64,000 bases of DNA from Sphingomonas sp. AOB5 (GCF_029433115.1 NZ_JARNTV010000003.1:96041-160040); one strand, 5' to 3'. Numbered from the stretch's first letter, positions 52,631 through 61,714 are shown. Program-made: numbers and translations. Notes: generated by a model not told the origin, from the letters alone.

Positions 52631-52709
52631 GTCACCCCAGCGAAAGCTGGGGTCTCAGGCGGCAAGCGCGCGTTCCGGGGCACGAGATCCCAGCTTTCGC
52701 TGGGATGAC
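52631..52709. repeat. REP-like inverted repeat pair, copy 3
   Basis: Arms at 52631-52656 and 52684-52709 are 26-bp reverse complements with two mismatches; each has an internal palindrome of the type CCCCAGCGAAAGCTGGGG. It lies between the MetX-like gene and trpG, which are on the same strand, so it may end transcription before trpG. Confidence 0.8.
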
Positions 52710-52731
52710 GCACAAGCTAAGGGCATCGCCC

Positions 52732-53316
52732 ATGATCCTCGTCATCGACAATTACGACAGCTTCACCTGGAACCTGGTCCATTACCTGATGGAGCTGGGC
52801 GCCGAGGTGAAGGTGGTGCGCAACGACGCGCTCACGGCGCAGGATGCGATCGCCAGCAATGCGCAGGCCTTCCTGATCTCGCCCGGCCCCTGCACGCCCA
52901 ACGAAGCCGGGATCAGCCTCGATCTGGTCGCCGCCTGCGCCGAACTGAAGAAGCCGTTGCTCGGCGTCTGTCTCGGCCATCAGTCGATCGGCCAGCATTT
53001 CGGCGGCAACGTGGTCCGCGGCGGGCTGATGCACGGCAAGACCTGCCCGGTCGAGCATGACGGCACCGGCCTGTTCGCCGGCCTCCCCTCGCCCTTCACC
53101 GCGACCCGCTATCACTCGCTGATCGTCACCGACATCCCCGAGGACCTGGTGGTCAACGCCACCGCCAGCGACGCATCGGTGATGGGGTTCCGCCACCGCG
53201 AACTGCCGATCCACGGCGTCCAGTTCCACCCGGAAAGCATCGCCACCGAACATGGTCATGCCATGCTGGCGAACTTCATGCGCGTTGCTGGGATCGAGGC
53301 GAAGACGCTGGCCTGA
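52732..53316 (+). CDS. trpG: anthranilate synthase glutamine amidotransferase component
   Basis: A 194-aa class I glutamine amidotransferase that supplies ammonia to TrpE. It starts [19 protein letters not shown], with the oxyanion [11 protein letters not shown], the nucleophile Cys in [11 protein letters not shown] and the His/Glu pair in [14 protein letters not shown] 52732 was chosen over the upstream frame, which runs through the repeat element. The relaxed form PabA (for folate) cannot be excluded from sequence, but synteny with trpE and trpD favours TrpG, possibly serving both pathways. Confidence 0.95.
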   Translation: MILVIDNYDSFTWNLVHYLMELGAEVKVVRNDALTAQDAIASNAQAFLISPGPCTPNEAGISLDLVAACAELKKPLLGVCLGHQSIGQHFGGNVVRGGLMHGKTCPVEHDGTGLFAGLPSPFTATRYHSLIVTDIPEDLVVNATASDASVMGFRHRELPIHGVQFHPESIATEHGHAMLANFMRVAGIEAKTLA

Positions 53317-53321
53317 TCCGG

Positions 53322-54101
53322 TCAGCGGGTCAGGCTGACCGGCACCACCGCATAGCTCGCCATCGGCTTGCCGTCCGCGCCCAGCGGCGCCCGGAATGTC
53401 GCGCGCTTCATCGCGATCGCACAGGCCGGATCGCCGATCCGCGGATCGGTCGTGTTCACTGCCTTGCAGGTGCCCGGCGCACCCTCCGGTGTGGTCGTGA
53501 CGAGCAGCACCGCCTTCCCGCTGGCCACCCCACGCGGCAGGATCGCGCGCCCGTCCTCGGGCCGGAACCAGTTCTGCGGCGATCCCGCCAGTCCGGCCAG
53601 CTTGCCATCGCGCCACAATGCAGGGTCTGCGCCCCAGCCCGTCAGCAGATCGCTCGTGCACCCCTCCAGCGCAGTCTGCGCCGCACCGAAGCCCTCGGTC
53701 GACAGGTCGAGCGACGGACCGATCTTCACCGTTTCCGCCGACGCCAGATTCCAGATCAGCTCCCGCGTCGGAAACAGCTTCACCAGCCGCAACTTCGGGT
53801 CCGCAACCTCGAACGCGCCATAACCCGTCTCGGCGCTGCCCGCCGGAGACCAGCGCAGGGCGATCTTGCCGCGCCCATCGGGCAGCAATGCCTTCGGCGC
53901 GGTCACGAACATCGTCGTGTTGCTGCCGGTGAGCCATGTCTCGAACCCGACCGTGACGGCGGTGCCGCCCGCATCGCGGCGCACTGCCCGGCATCCCGCC
54001 TCATGCTCCTCCAGCTCCCATGAACCAGCGGGTTTCAGCATCGGCGGCGGGGTCTGCACAGCAAGCAGGGCAGTAAAGAGCGTCAGTATCGTCATCGGCA
54101 C
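53322..54101 (-). CDS. exported protein with TonB-C-like terminal domain
   Basis: A 259-aa protein with a weak signal peptide (MTILTLFTALLAVQTPP). The last 65 residues have the form of the TonB C-terminal domain seen in many sphingomonad exported proteins: ASGKAVLLVTTTPEGAPGTC, DPRIGDPACAIAMKRATFRA, and LGADGKPMASYAVVPVSLTR. No membrane anchor suits a true energy-transducing TonB, so it is a stand-alone use of the domain. The start is a GTG near 54101, with an ATG two codons later. Convergent with trpG, 5 bp apart. Confidence 0.7.
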   Translation of the reverse strand: MPMTILTLFTALLAVQTPPPMLKPAGSWELEEHEAGCRAVRRDAGGTAVTVGFETWLTGSNTTMFVTAPKALLPDGRGKIALRWSPAGSAETGYGAFEVADPKLRLVKLFPTRELIWNLASAETVKIGPSLDLSTEGFGAAQTALEGCTSDLLTGWGADPALWRDGKLAGLAGSPQNWFRPEDGRAILPRGVASGKAVLLVTTTPEGAPGTCKAVNTTDPRIGDPACAIAMKRATFRAPLGADGKPMASYAVVPVSLTR

Positions 54102-54126
54102 ATCGTCCGCGACCGCCTTGCCCCGG

Positions 54127-54504
54127 TCAAGCGGTCTGCGCGAGACTCAGCACATTGCCGTCCGGATCGGCGAAAAAGGCCACCTTGGTCCCATCGGGCG
54201 AGGTCCACACCCCGTCCGCGCCCTGACCCAGACCCTCATAGATGGTGAAGGTGACGCCCTTCGCGACCAATGCCTTCACAGCCTCGCCCATGTCCGGGAC
54301 GTTCCATCCCAGCATCGGGTGCGGCCGCGCGGTATAGTCAGGCAGCGCCGTCATGCGGATCAGCGCGCTCCCCATGTCGAGGAAGTCGCCATAGGCATCG
54401 CTGCTCTTGAGCGGAAAGCCCAGCACGTCGCGATAGAAAGTCAAAGCCCGCTCACGCTCGGCAACATTGACGAACACCACCGGCACTGCCTCACCCAGCT
54501 TCAT
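54127..54504 (-). CDS. VOC (glyoxalase/bleomycin-resistance) family protein
   Basis: A 125-aa VOC-fold protein with two beta-alpha-beta-beta-beta modules: VPVVFVNVAERERALTFYRDVLGFP, ALIRMTALPDY, and KVAFFADPDGNVLSLAQ with the terminal Asp/Glu-type region. ATG 54504 has AAGGGAG nine bases upstream. Substrate and metal are unknown. Divergent from the EF-hand gene across a 179-bp gap. Confidence 0.87.
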   Translation of the reverse strand: MKLGEAVPVVFVNVAERERALTFYRDVLGFPLKSSDAYGDFLDMGSALIRMTALPDYTARPHPMLGWNVPDMGEAVKALVAKGVTFTIYEGLGQGADGVWTSPDGTKVAFFADPDGNVLSLAQTA

Positions 54505-54683
54505 TGCATTCACTCCCTTGTGATGCCCGCTGGCTAACGCAGCCCGCCTGCCGCGCGCCATCGCCCACATGGGTGATTTCGCACATTTTGCGACAATATT
54601 GCCGGTTCGTTGCAATCCCCCGGCGACGTTCGACGCCCATTCGTCTCCCATCGCCCGATCCCGGGCGCCCTGTGGAGATTGCA

Positions 54684-55079
54684 ATGAATCCGAAACTGAA
54701 GCTGGCAGGCGCCGCGCTGGGTGGCGTCGTCGTCACCCTTGTGGTGGGCTGCATCGCCTCTGTCAGCATGGACAAGGGCCTTGGCCCGTTCCGCGGTATC
54801 GATGCCGATAATGACGGTCTGATCACCCGCGCCGAATGGCTCCAGACTGCCGGCACGCGCTTCGACGCGCTCGACGCGAACAAGGATGGCAAGCTGGTGG
54901 TCGGTGAGATCCCGGCGGCGCCGCGCCGCGGACCGGGTGGTCATCGCCATGGCCATGGCGGACCGGACGACTGGGGCCGCGGCGCGCCGCCGCCTGAAGC
55001 TCAGCCGGCGCCCGCCGCTCCGGCACCTGCTGCTCCGGCACCGGCCCCCGCGGCCGCGCCGGTCTCGAACACGAACTGA
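54684..55079 (+). CDS. EF-hand calcium-binding envelope protein
   Basis: A 131-aa protein: an N-terminal hydrophobic segment (LAGAALGGVVVTLVVGCIASVSM; anchor or lipoprotein-like with Cys23), then two EF-hand loops, DADNDGLITRAEW and DANKDGKLVVGEI. A His/Gly-rich stretch (GGHRHGHGGPDDWG) and an Ala/Pro tail follow. Calcium-binding oxygens are present at positions 1, 3, 5 and 12 of both loops. The His-rich part could bind another metal. The function is unknown. A strong hairpin follows the stop. Confidence 0.85.
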   Translation: MNPKLKLAGAALGGVVVTLVVGCIASVSMDKGLGPFRGIDADNDGLITRAEWLQTAGTRFDALDANKDGKLVVGEIPAAPRRGPGGHRHGHGGPDDWGRGAPPPEAQPAPAAPAPAAPAPAPAAAPVSNTN

Positions 55080-55089
55080 TCGCCCCGCC

Positions 55090-55121
55090 GGGTCGCTCCG
55101 CCTTTGGAACCGGAGCGACCC
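55090..55121 (+). terminator. hairpin after the EF-hand gene
   Basis: GGGTCGCTCCG and CGGAGCGACCC form a perfect 11-bp stem around a 10-nt loop, 10 bp after the stop. No T-run follows at once (CAATCCTTTC begins about 10 bp later), so it may pause or protect the RNA rather than act as a strict intrinsic terminator. Confidence 0.55.
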
Positions 55122-55177
55122 GAACGGCCAAGCAATCCTTTCTCGACTCATCCCGCCGGGAACGGGATAGAGGCCGC

Positions 55178-56170
55178 GTGACCCGTTTCTCGATCCTTCC
55201 CGATCCATCCTCGCCGCTCGCCCGCGAAACCGCGGCGCAGGCCTTTGCCGATCTGCTCGATGGCGGCGTCGCCGAAGCCGAGATCGAGGCGTTCCTGATC
55301 GCCCTCAGCGACCGTGGCGAGACCAGCATCGAAATCGCCGAGGCTGCCCGCGCCATGCGCGCCCGGCTGATCCCGATCACCGCCCCCGAAGGCGCCATCG
55401 ACGTCTGCGGCACCGGTGGCGACGGGCATCACACACTCAACGTCTCCACCGCCGTCAGCCTGGTCGTGGCGGCTGCCGGCGTGCCGGTCGCCAAGCATGG
55501 CAACCGCGCCGCCTCGTCCAAGGCGGGCGCCGCCGACACGCTCGAAGCGCTGGGCCTGAACCTTGATCGCGCCGCCGCGCGTGCCGAGGAATCGCTCCAC
55601 GATCTCGGCATCGCCTTCCTCTTCGCCCAGCATCACCACCCGGCGATGGCGCGGATCGGCCCGATCCGCCGCCGCATCGGCCGCCGCACCATCTTCAACC
55701 TGATGGGTCCGCTGGCGAACCCCGCCCATGTCACCCGCCAGCTGATCGGCATCGCCCGCCCCGACTATGCCCCGGTCTATGCCGAGGCACTCGCCCAGCT
55801 CGGCACGCACAGCGCCGCAGTGATCTCCGGCGACGAAGGGCTGGACGAACTCTCCACCGAAGGCGCCAGCGTCGCGGTCAATGTCGGCACCGCCAGCCTG
55901 CCCACGCGCATCGTGCCCGAGGACGCCGGCCTGCCCCGCCATCCGCTCAGCGCGATCCGCGGCGGCGATCCGATGGAGAACGCGCTGGCGCTACGCCGCC
56001 TGCTGCAAGGCGAGAAATCCGCCTATCGCGATGCGGTGATCCTCAACGCAGCGGCCGCGCTTATGGTCGCCGGCCGCGCCGATGACCTACGCGAAGGCGC
56101 CGAGGAAGCAGCCGAGTTTCTTGACAACGGGCTTGCCAATACGCTGCTCGACTGCTGGATCGCCTTCTGA
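55178..56170 (+). CDS. trpD: anthranilate phosphoribosyltransferase
   Basis: A 330-aa enzyme joining anthranilate to PRPP. GTG 55178. It has the PRPP-binding [53 protein letters not shown], and the family [16 protein letters not shown]. Length and motifs are complete. Its stop shares a base with the trpC start, so trpD, trpC and moaC are one translationally coupled unit. Confidence 0.96.
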   Translation: MTRFSILPDPSSPLARETAAQAFADLLDGGVAEAEIEAFLIALSDRGETSIEIAEAARAMRARLIPITAPEGAIDVCGTGGDGHHTLNVSTAVSLVVAAAGVPVAKHGNRAASSKAGAADTLEALGLNLDRAAARAEESLHDLGIAFLFAQHHHPAMARIGPIRRRIGRRTIFNLMGPLANPAHVTRQLIGIARPDYAPVYAEALAQLGTHSAAVISGDEGLDELSTEGASVAVNVGTASLPTRIVPEDAGLPRHPLSAIRGGDPMENALALRRLLQGEKSAYRDAVILNAAAALMVAGRADDLREGAEEAAEFLDNGLANTLLDCWIAF

Positions 56171-56955
56171 TGGCCGACATGCTCGACAAGATTCTGGACA
56201 CCAAGCGCGAGGAAGTCGCCGCCCGCAAGCGCGCGACCACCGTCGCCCAGCTCGGCGCGCTGGCGCTGGCCCAGACGCCCCCACGCGGCTTCCGCGCTGC
56301 GCTCGATGCGAAAGCGGCAACGGGTTACGGCCTGATCGCCGAGGTCAAGAAGGCCAGCCCGTCCAAGGGTCTGATCCGCGCCGATTTCGATCCGCCCGCC
56401 CATGCCCGCGCCTATGAAGCTGGCGGCGCCGCCTGCCTCTCGGTCCTGACCGACGGGCCCTATTTTCAGGGGCATGAGGATTACCTCATCGCCGCCCGCG
56501 CCGCCGTATCGATCCCGGTGATCCGCAAGGATTTCATGGTCGATCCATGGCAAGTGATCGAAGCGCGCAGCATCGGCGCCGACGCGATCCTGATCATCGT
56601 CGCCGCGCTCGAGGACGGCCAGATGGCCGAGATCGAAGCGACCGCGTTCGAGCTGGGCATGGACGTGCTGGTCGAGGTCCATGACGAGTCCGAACTGGAT
56701 CGCGCGCTGGCGCTCAAGTCGCGGCTGATCGGCGTGAATAACCGTAATCTCAAAGACTTCACCGTCTCTTTTGATCGCACCTACGAACTGGTCGGCCGCG
56801 CACCCGAAGGCTGTACCTTCGTCGCCGAATCGGGCCTCACCACCCGCGCCGATCTCGACGCGATGGCCGAACATGGCGTGCGCTGCTTCCTGATCGGCGA
56901 AGCGCTGATGCGCCAAGGCGACGTCGAAGCCGCCACGCGGGAACTGATCGGGTGA
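56170..56955 (+). CDS. trpC: indole-3-glycerol phosphate synthase
   Basis: A 261-aa TIM-barrel enzyme, monofunctional (no TrpF domain). It has [33 protein letters not shown] (catalytic Glu and Lys), [45 protein letters not shown] and [13 protein letters not shown]. The start overlaps the trpD stop (TGATG) and the end overlaps the moaC GTG by 4 bases. Confidence 0.96.
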   Translation: MADMLDKILDTKREEVAARKRATTVAQLGALALAQTPPRGFRAALDAKAATGYGLIAEVKKASPSKGLIRADFDPPAHARAYEAGGAACLSVLTDGPYFQGHEDYLIAARAAVSIPVIRKDFMVDPWQVIEARSIGADAILIIVAALEDGQMAEIEATAFELGMDVLVEVHDESELDRALALKSRLIGVNNRNLKDFTVSFDRTYELVGRAPEGCTFVAESGLTTRADLDAMAEHGVRCFLIGEALMRQGDVEAATRELIG

Positions 56956-57419
56956 CCGAGCTCACCCACCTCGACGAGACCGGTGCCGCGCGCATGGTCG
57001 ATGTCGGCGGTAAGGCTATCACCGCCCGCGAAGCCGTGGCCACCGGCCGCATCACCATGTCTGCCGAGGCCGCCACCGCAATCGCGCAGGGCCTGGTCAA
57101 GAAAGGCGACGTCCTTGCCGTCGCCCGTATCGCCGGGATCATGGCCGCGAAGAAAACCAGCGATCTGATCCCGCTGTGCCACCCGCTGCCGCTCACCAAA
57201 GTCTTGATCGATCTGGCCCCCGACGCCACCGGCGTCACCGCCACCGCCACCGCCGCGACTGACGGCAAGACCGGCGTCGAAATGGAAGCGCTGACCGCAG
57301 TCAGCACCGCCCTGCTCACCATCTACGACATGGCCAAAGCGATCGATAAGGGCATGACCATCGGCGAGATCCGCCTGATCTCGAAGACTGGCGGCAAGTC
57401 GGGCGACTGGAAGGCTTAG
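56952..57419 (+). CDS. moaC: cyclic pyranopterin monophosphate synthase MoaC
   Basis: A 155-aa hexameric enzyme for the first ring closure of molybdopterin. GTG 56952, overlapping trpC. It has [21 protein letters not shown], the substrate-binding [13 protein letters not shown], and [28 protein letters not shown], with the catalytic Lys in the family motif KTGGKSG near the end. In sphingomonads moeA often follows moaC directly; here it lies 6 kb away. Confidence 0.96.
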   Translation: MTELTHLDETGAARMVDVGGKAITAREAVATGRITMSAEAATAIAQGLVKKGDVLAVARIAGIMAAKKTSDLIPLCHPLPLTKVLIDLAPDATGVTATATAATDGKTGVEMEALTAVSTALLTIYDMAKAIDKGMTIGEIRLISKTGGKSGDWKA

Positions 57420-57422
57420 GGT

Positions 57423-57614
57423 CTAGCCCCGTCCGCGTCGAACCCGTTGGCTGCGCAGCCCCGCTGCAATCGCCATTCCGGCGGCAATCGCCAGCCCCAT
57501 GCAGACGCCGTCTAACACATCGCCCGGCGAATCCAGCCCGTTGGCCAGCGCCTTGCCCACGAACCCGCCGGCAAAGCCGCCGCAGATCATCCAGATAGCG
57601 AGATTCCGGGTCAT
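57423..57614 (-). CDS. small glycine-rich membrane protein
   Basis: A 63-aa protein with two short membrane segments (LAIWMICGGFAGGFVGKALA, then MGLAIAAGMAIAAGL) and a basic end (RSQRVRRGRG). ATG 57614; the frame is open to 57668 with another possible start. The first helix resembles glycine-zipper segments. No family was recognised. Convergent with moaC, with 3 bp between stops. Confidence 0.55.
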   Translation of the reverse strand: MTRNLAIWMICGGFAGGFVGKALANGLDSPGDVLDGVCMGLAIAAGMAIAAGLRSQRVRRGRG

Positions 57615-57749
57615 GACCCTGTCGTATCTCAGCCCGAGCCTCCCCTCAATATCTCGCCGATTACCCAAAATGGCGATTTTTTCGCCGCCCGCAGTCGCCC
57701 CCCCTTTGGGGTACTGCTAGGGTCGCTCCCCAACCACCAAGGCCCGCCG

Positions 57750-58676
57750 ATGACCGACGCTCGTGCCGAAGCGCACCCGCCGATCCGCCTGATGACCCGC
57801 TGCCTCGCCGAAATGCAGACATCGATCGTGGCCGCCGGGATTCGGGCGTTCAAGGGCGATCTCGACCGGTTCGTCATCTACACGCTGATCGTCCGCCAGG
57901 GCACGCTGGAGTGGGAAAGCGGCACCGCGGTCGCCGGCGCAATCTCCGCCCATTCGCTCGCCGCTTCGCTCTCCCGCCCGTTCGAGACGGTGCGCCGCCA
58001 TGTGCAGGCGCTGATCGAGGCCGGATTGTGCCGCCGCGTCACCGGCGGCGTGGTCCTCACCGAAGGCGCACTCGACCGCACCGATATCCGCGAACTGCTG
58101 GTCGTCGCGCATGACAGCCTGGTCCGGCTGATCGAGGAGATGGCCCGCTTCGGCATCGAGCTTCCCGAGCCGCGCGTCACTGCCACACCCTACGACCCCG
58201 CATTCGGGCTTCAGGCCGCGGCGGACATGATGCTCGCGGTGGTCGATTCGAACATGCAGGCGCATCGCGAGTGGCTCAATCTGGTAATCTTCTCCACGAT
58301 CCTGTGCGCCAATGCCCGCCCCTATTCGGACGATCCGGTCCTCGCGATGCGCTATTCCGACCAGACCCAGGTGCCGCCCGATTCGATCCGCAGCGCGGTC
58401 CGCGCCAGTGTCGTCGCGCGCACGCTGGGCCTGCCCGACAGCACCTTGCGGCGCCATGTCGCCACGCTGCTGCAATATGGATCGGTGCGGCGCGTGCGCG
58501 GCGGCCTGCTGGTCGACAAGGACTGGCTGAACACCCCCGCCGCGGTCGCGATCAGCCGCACCAGCTATGGCAATATCCGCCGTATCCTGAACGTGCTGCA
58601 GGGCCGCAGCTTCCCGTTCGGCGATCCCGCAAGCGCCTATGTCCGCGGCCGTCCCGACCCGGCACCCTTCGTCTGA
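57750..58676 (+). CDS. protein with two duplicated winged-helix modules
   Basis: A 308-aa protein. Residues 69-106 (SLAASLSRPFETVRRHVQAL to GGVVLTEG) and 221-258 (VVARTLGLPDSTLRRHVATL to GGLLVDKD) are two copies, 152 residues apart, of one helix-turn-helix plus wing. Each is preceded by a helical bundle with FVIYTLIVRQG or NLVIFSTILCANARPY. It looks like a DNA-binding protein made by internal duplication, able to contact two half-sites in one chain. I recognise no named family. ATG 57750; the gene stands alone with a terminator behind it. Confidence 0.75.
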   Translation: MTDARAEAHPPIRLMTRCLAEMQTSIVAAGIRAFKGDLDRFVIYTLIVRQGTLEWESGTAVAGAISAHSLAASLSRPFETVRRHVQALIEAGLCRRVTGGVVLTEGALDRTDIRELLVVAHDSLVRLIEEMARFGIELPEPRVTATPYDPAFGLQAAADMMLAVVDSNMQAHREWLNLVIFSTILCANARPYSDDPVLAMRYSDQTQVPPDSIRSAVRASVVARTLGLPDSTLRRHVATLLQYGSVRRVRGGLLVDKDWLNTPAAVAISRTSYGNIRRILNVLQGRSFPFGDPASAYVRGRPDPAPFV

Positions 58677-58696
58677 ACTCGCCATTTCGGGTAAAG

Positions 58697-58720
58697 CGGC
58701 GACTTGCTTTCGCCGTTTCG
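58697..58720 (+). terminator. terminator of the winged-helix gene
   Basis: CGGCGA and TCGCCG form a 6-bp stem around a 7-nt loop, followed by TTTCG. It lies 20 bp after the stop. Confidence 0.5.
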
Positions 58721-58766
58721 TCATCGCAACAGTCACAAAAGGTTAACACGCTTTCTGGTGACTTAA

Positions 58767-58940
58767 ATGTTTGATTATGTTGATCATTATACCGACGAAC
58801 TGACGATGTCCGCACCGCTCGACGCCTTGCACGAAGCGACACAGGACGAGGCCGAAGAGATCATCGGCCTGCCATCCAAACTACGCCGCCCCGGCTCCTT
58901 CTGGGGCAAGCTCGGCTATATCAGCCAGATGGGTGCCTGA
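58767..58940 (+). CDS. possible 57-aa small protein
   Basis: An ATG frame reading MFDYVDHYTDELTMSAPLDA, then TQDEAEEIIGLPSKLRRPGS, and ending FWGKLGYISQMGA. It is acidic in the first half and amphipathic-basic at the end. The codon usage is ordinary for this genome (GC-rich third positions), and the upstream AT-rich CACGCTTTCTGGTGACTTAAA could carry a promoter. No Shine-Dalgarno match is obvious and there is no family recognition. It precedes the ABC-F gene on the same strand. Confidence 0.45.
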   Translation: MFDYVDHYTDELTMSAPLDALHEATQDEAEEIIGLPSKLRRPGSFWGKLGYISQMGA

Positions 58941-59068
58941 GCTGAACTTGATCGCGACGGCCCCCGCGCCTATCTGCAGCGCACCTCGTTCCGATTGGAC
59001 CCGACCGACAATGTGATCCCCGTCCCGACAGCATCGCCCAGCCGCTTTGCCTCTCGGGGAGGAATCTC

Positions 59069-60670
59069 TTGTCTGCCGTCACCCTTTCCAATCTCAGCTG
59101 GTCCACGCCCGATGGCGTCCCGGTTCTTTCCGATCTGAACCTCGGCTTCGCTGCCGAGCGCACCGGACTTGTCGGCCGCAACGGCGCCGGCAAGACCAGC
59201 CTGCTGCGCCTGCTTTCCGGCGACCTTCAGCCGCAATCGGGCAGCGTCACCGTCGCCGGCACCATCGCAACCCTGCGCCAGTCGCTCGCCCCGCAATCGG
59301 GCGAGACCGTCGCGACGCTGTTCGGCGTCGCGGATGCGCTCGCGCTGCTCCGCCGTGCCGAATCCGGCGAAGCCACAATGGACGAACTCGCCGAGGCGGA
59401 CTGGACGCTCGAATCGCGCATCGAATCCGCGCTCGCCCAGCTTCGCCTCGACACGCCACTCGATACGCCGCTCGCTTCATTGTCCGGCGGCCAGCGTACC
59501 CGCGCCGCGCTAGCCGCTGCGATCTTCGCCGATCCCGATTTCCTGCTGCTCGACGAACCGACCAACAATCTCGACCGTGACGGCCGCGATGCGGTGCTGT
59601 CGCTGCTCGCCGGCTGGCGTGCCGGCGCGATCGTGGTCAGCCACGACCGCGAACTGCTCGATACGATGGACGCCATCGTCGAGCTCAACAGCCTCGGCGC
59701 AACGCGCTATGGCGGCAACTGGTCGGCCTATCGCGAACGCAAGGCGCTCGAACTCGCCGCCGCCCGCCACGATCTCGCCGATGCCGAACGCCGGGTGGCC
59801 GAAGCGGCGCGCACCGCGCAGCAACAGGCCGAACGCAAGGCGCGCAAGGATGGCGCGGGCAAGCGCAAGGCCGCAAAGGGCGACATCCCCAAGATCGTCC
59901 TCGGCATGATGAAGAACCGCGCCGAGAACAGTAGCGGTGAAGCGGCTCGCCTCGCCGAACGTCAGCGCAGCGAAGCCCGCGATGCCGCCAGCACCGCTCG
60001 CGAAAAGATCGAAATCCTGCAACCGCTGACCGTCTCACTGCCGCCCAGCGGCCTTCCCGCGAACCGCAACGTGCTCGAAATCCGTGACGCCACCACCGGC
60101 TATGATCGCGCCATCCTCTCCGGCTTCTCGCTTGACCTGACCGGCCCGGAGCGCGTCGCGGTAACCGGCCCGAACGGCAGCGGCAAATCGACGCTGCTGG
60201 CCCTGATCACCGGCCGCCTCCAGCCATGGTCCGGTACGGTGCGCGTCACCGATCGCGTGGCGATGCTCGACCAGCACGCAAACATCCTCGATCCGTCCGC
60301 GTCGATCCGCGACAATTTCACCCGTCTCAATCCCGGCGCGACCGAAAATGCCTGCCGCGCCGCCCTCGCCCGCTTCGCCTTCCGCGCCGACGCCGCGCTG
60401 CAGATCGCGGGCACATTATCCGGCGGCCAGCGCCTCCGCGCCGCGCTCGCCTGCACGCTGGGGGGCGAAACCCCGCCCTGGCTCCTGATCCTCGACGAAC
60501 CGACCAACCATCTCGATATCGAGTCGATCGAAGCGGTGGAGGCCGGCCTGATCGCCTATGACGGGGCGCTGCTGGTGGTCAGCCACGATACCGCGTTCCT
60601 CGAAGCAATTGCGGTCGAACGCCGCATCGCGTTGCCGGACGGTGAAACCGATCCAGCCCGGGCGGGTTGA
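59069..60670 (+). CDS. ABC-F family ATPase
   Basis: A 533-aa soluble protein with two ABC domains and no membrane part. TTG 59069 has GGGGAGGA upstream. Domain 1 has GRNGAGKTS, LSGGQRTRAAL and FLLLDEPTNNLD; domain 2 has GPNGSGKSTL, LSGGQRLRAAL and LLILDEPTNHLD. Between them is a basic helical linker (RKARKDGAGKRKAAKGDIPK). ABC-F proteins act on the ribosome E site as translation factors or antibiotic protectors. The linker is not of a clearly known resistance type, and the class cannot be named. Confidence 0.92.
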   Translation: MSAVTLSNLSWSTPDGVPVLSDLNLGFAAERTGLVGRNGAGKTSLLRLLSGDLQPQSGSVTVAGTIATLRQSLAPQSGETVATLFGVADALALLRRAESGEATMDELAEADWTLESRIESALAQLRLDTPLDTPLASLSGGQRTRAALAAAIFADPDFLLLDEPTNNLDRDGRDAVLSLLAGWRAGAIVVSHDRELLDTMDAIVELNSLGATRYGGNWSAYRERKALELAAARHDLADAERRVAEAARTAQQQAERKARKDGAGKRKAAKGDIPKIVLGMMKNRAENSSGEAARLAERQRSEARDAASTAREKIEILQPLTVSLPPSGLPANRNVLEIRDATTGYDRAILSGFSLDLTGPERVAVTGPNGSGKSTLLALITGRLQPWSGTVRVTDRVAMLDQHANILDPSASIRDNFTRLNPGATENACRAALARFAFRADAALQIAGTLSGGQRLRAALACTLGGETPPWLLILDEPTNHLDIESIEAVEAGLIAYDGALLVVSHDTAFLEAIAVERRIALPDGETDPARAG

Positions 60671-60676
60671 ATCCCC

Positions 60677-61066
60677 ATGCTCGATCACAGCGGATTCGTC
60701 GTCACCGACCTCGCCAAGGCCCGCGCCTTCTACGACGCGATTGCCCGGCCGCTTGGCTTGGCCACCGTCGACAATGGCGACAGCGCCTTCCTGCTCGGCC
60801 GCGGCCCGGAGGAATATCCCTATCTGTGGATCGGCATCCTCCGCCCGTCCTACTGGGTCGAAGGGTCGCGCGCAGGGATCAACCAGATGCACTTCGCCTT
60901 CTCGGCCGCCAGCAAGGCAGCGGTCGATGCCTTCCACAAGGCTGCGCTGGAGGCCGGCGGCGAGGACAATGGCCCGCCGGGGCCTCGCGAAGGCGCCGGG
61001 AACTATTATGGCGCGTTCGTCCTCGATCCCGACGGCAACAATATCGAGGCCTGCTACCGCTGGTAA
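60677..61066 (+). CDS. VOC family protein
   Basis: A 129-aa VOC-fold protein starting MLDHSGFVVTDLAKARAFYDAI, with INQMHFAFSAASKAAVDAFHKAALEAGG and GAFVLDPDGNNIEACYRW, the pattern of the glyoxalase-like YcgJ/lactoylglutathione lyase relatives. Metal-ligand positions His4 and Glu in NIEA are present. The substrate is unknown. It begins 6 bp after the ABC-F stop and is convergent with tag. Confidence 0.88.
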   Translation: MLDHSGFVVTDLAKARAFYDAIARPLGLATVDNGDSAFLLGRGPEEYPYLWIGILRPSYWVEGSRAGINQMHFAFSAASKAAVDAFHKAALEAGGEDNGPPGPREGAGNYYGAFVLDPDGNNIEACYRW

Positions 61067-61067
61067 G

Positions 61068-61619
61068 TCACACCGCGTTCCGCCGGAAGCAATCCGGTGC
61101 ATGGTCGTTCACCATCCCCACCGCCTGCATCCATGCATAGACGATCACCGGCCCCACAAACTTGAACCCGCGGGCCTTCAGCGCCTTGGACATTGCTTCG
61201 GATTCCGGAGTCTTCGCCAGGATGTGCAGCCCGTCATGGATCACCGTCTCGCCCCCGGCCAGACCCCAGACCCAGTCCGAGAAATTCTCGCCATCCGACT
61301 GCATCTGCTGGTAAATCTTCGCCGCAGCGATCGTCGCCTCGATCTTCGCCCGCGCGCGGATGATGCCCTCGTCCGCCATCAGCCGCTCGACATCGGCGTC
61401 ATCGAACGCCGCGACCTTCGCCGGATCGAACCCCGCGAACGCGCGCCGGAAACCTTCACGCCGGTACAGGATCGTCCGCCACGAAAGCCCCGCCTGAAAG
61501 CCTTCGAGCATCAGCATTTCCCACAGCATCCGCCCGTCGCGAACCGGCACGCCCCATTCCGCGTCGTGATAGGCCGCCATCACCGGATCGCCTTCAGCCC
61601 ATGCGCACCGAACCGTCAC
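61068..61619 (-). CDS. tag: DNA-3-methyladenine glycosylase I
   Basis: A 183-aa base-excision repair enzyme that removes 3-methyladenine. GTG 61619 has GGGAGG six bases upstream. Marks are RCAWAEGDPVMAAYHDAEWGVP (first Zn ligand Cys and the conserved Tyr/His/Glu-Trp), LWEMLMLEGFQAGLSW with the catalytic Glu, IYQQMQ, FKFVGPVIVYAWMQAVGMVN and HAPDCF with the last zinc ligands. Complete. Confidence 0.95.
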   Translation of the reverse strand: MTVRCAWAEGDPVMAAYHDAEWGVPVRDGRMLWEMLMLEGFQAGLSWRTILYRREGFRRAFAGFDPAKVAAFDDADVERLMADEGIIRARAKIEATIAAAKIYQQMQSDGENFSDWVWGLAGGETVIHDGLHILAKTPESEAMSKALKARGFKFVGPVIVYAWMQAVGMVNDHAPDCFRRNAV

Positions 61620-61693
61620 TCAGAACCTCCCATGATGCGATCCACGTCCCGCAATGACCTACCGCGCTTGCGCACCATCGGAAAGCGTATTAC

Positions 61694-61709
61694 TTAGCTC
61701 TTAGGCTAA
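61694..61709. promoter_or_regulatory. inverted repeat upstream of the GST gene
   Basis: TTAGC-TCTTAG-GCTAA is a perfect 5-bp dyad in the AT-rich gap between tag and the divergent glutathione transferase gene, ending 5 bp before the GST ATG. A bound protein would block translation initiation or the promoter. The regulator is unknown. Confidence 0.35.
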
Positions 61710-61714
61710 CTAAT

